Positions 43,756-44,106 of a stretch of 44,106 nucleotides of DNA are shown here, in pieces. The DNA is from Spirochaetes bacterium ADurb.Bin133 (GTDB lineage Bacteria > Spirochaetota > GWE2-31-10 > MWDO01). The translations under genes were made by a program, and so were the position numbers. The notes beneath the pieces are model-generated. The model saw only the letters and a list, made by a program, of their open reading frames with translations. It made no database searches and was not told where the DNA came from. The stretch is from the NCBI GenBank assembly GCA_002070605.1, contig MWDO01000003.1, positions 75,853-119,958 of the forward strand. The letters run 5' to 3'. Positions within the stretch are counted from its first letter, which is position 1. Each line of letters begins with the position of its first letter.

Positions 43756-43924
43756 CTTACAACGCCTCGGCATACAAGAAGTTGCCCGAATAATCCCAGA
43801 CAGCTACTATATAAAAATAATATTCCAAATAACAAAATAAATCAACCATAAAACTAAAAAAATCTTAAAGGGCAACTTAGGTGAAGCGAGCTTGCCTCGC
43901 GTAACCTTGTATGCCGTGTTGAAC
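43756..43924 (-). repeat. attC-like repeat C, most complete copy
   Basis: The left arm CGGCATACAAG (43768-43778) pairs perfectly with CTTGTATGCCG (43906-43916), and AAGTTGCCC (43779-43787) with GGGCAACTT (43870-43878). Outside these are AAC (left) and GTTGAAC (43918-43924), the latter a perfect GTTRRRY core. A small hairpin GCGAG-CTTGC-CTCGC sits in the right arm. This nested fold is like a large attC site. Confidence 0.65.
43817..43845 (-). promoter_or_regulatory. Promoter inside attC-like repeat C
   Basis: Minus strand TTGATT (43840-43845), 17-bp spacer, TATTAT (43817-43822). It directs transcription into the antitoxin/toxin pair at 43694-43064. Confidence 0.55.
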
Positions 43925-44106
43925 GCCGTTACCTGTGAAAGAGAATATCGCGCCAATTCTCCTAAGTTACAAAACTAGACAACCACAAAGCTCGGAGTCC
44001 AAGTTTGACTATTTCATAACTTTAACAAACCTGACGGATAATCAACATTCATCGCTTGCGGCGAGTAGAAATGTGAAAGAACTTTTCAAACTTGGCTTTA
44101 ATAGAA
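43925..44106. other. Right edge, no supported gene
   Basis: 182 bp beyond repeat C. On the minus strand a short open frame enters from the window edge and stops after about 18 codons (SIKAKFEKFFHISTRRKR). It could be the end of the next cassette's gene, but nothing identifies it. Confidence 0.3.

Overview
The window is AT-rich, densely coded chromosome using the standard code (TGA as stop). The best guess for the source is a spirochaete, probably Treponema-like and host-associated. This rests mainly on six chemoreceptors whose long, nearly identical signalling domains end in a 'SxEVxKFK' type tail, on an FeFe-hydrogenase maturase (HydF), and on an integron-like cassette array, a feature known from Treponema denticola. 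No 16S or marker gene confirms the lineage, so it stays an inference.

Layout. 1-7.3 kb: truncated PAS/HisKA_2 histidine kinase, RNase HII, glycogen debranching enzyme, a HAD phosphatase and a UvrD/PcrA helicase. 7.3-17.4 kb: HydF, a signal-peptide gene split by an A10 tract, a class II aldolase-like protein, and a leftward group made of a GNAT acetyltransferase, a membrane/coiled-coil protein, a 44-residue membrane protein and an FG-GAP protein. These are followed by an NtrC-type regulator, an unknown protein with ribbon-helix-helix-like segments, and a translationally coupled flavodoxin/hydrolase pair. 17.4-32.9 kb: six methyl-accepting chemotaxis receptors in tandem, interrupted by a DUF4143 ATPase, an IS256-type transposase remnant and the last 23 codons of a lost receptor. 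32.9-41.1 kb: citrate synthase, ProA, three CNNM/CorC-type CBS membrane proteins, a small secreted protein, ribosomal protein L25 and tRNA-Gln(TTG). 41.1-44.1 kb: an integron-cassette-like array with two PIN toxin-antitoxin pairs, decayed cassette genes and four attC-like elements.

The receptor cluster holds the most interesting regulation. Four receptors have a short leader ORF that overlaps or closely precedes the receptor start, and at least three share a matching promoter/leader block. Two leaders contain a 13-C tract. At the last receptor (MCP6), 12 C would fuse the leader in frame to a receptor that has no ribosome-binding site of its own. At the second receptor (MCP2), 14 C would extend the leader so that it ends over the receptor start. 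This looks like phase-variable receptor expression. The sensor domains differ while the signalling domains are homogenised, and MCP5/MCP6 share an almost identical sensor.

A dispersed intergenic element rich in CATATG units occurs four times, once with perfect 16-bp inverted ends. In the right-hand array, three of the four attC-like repeats carry a promoter-like TTGATT-N17-TATTAT (or TATACA) sequence that points into the next cassette.
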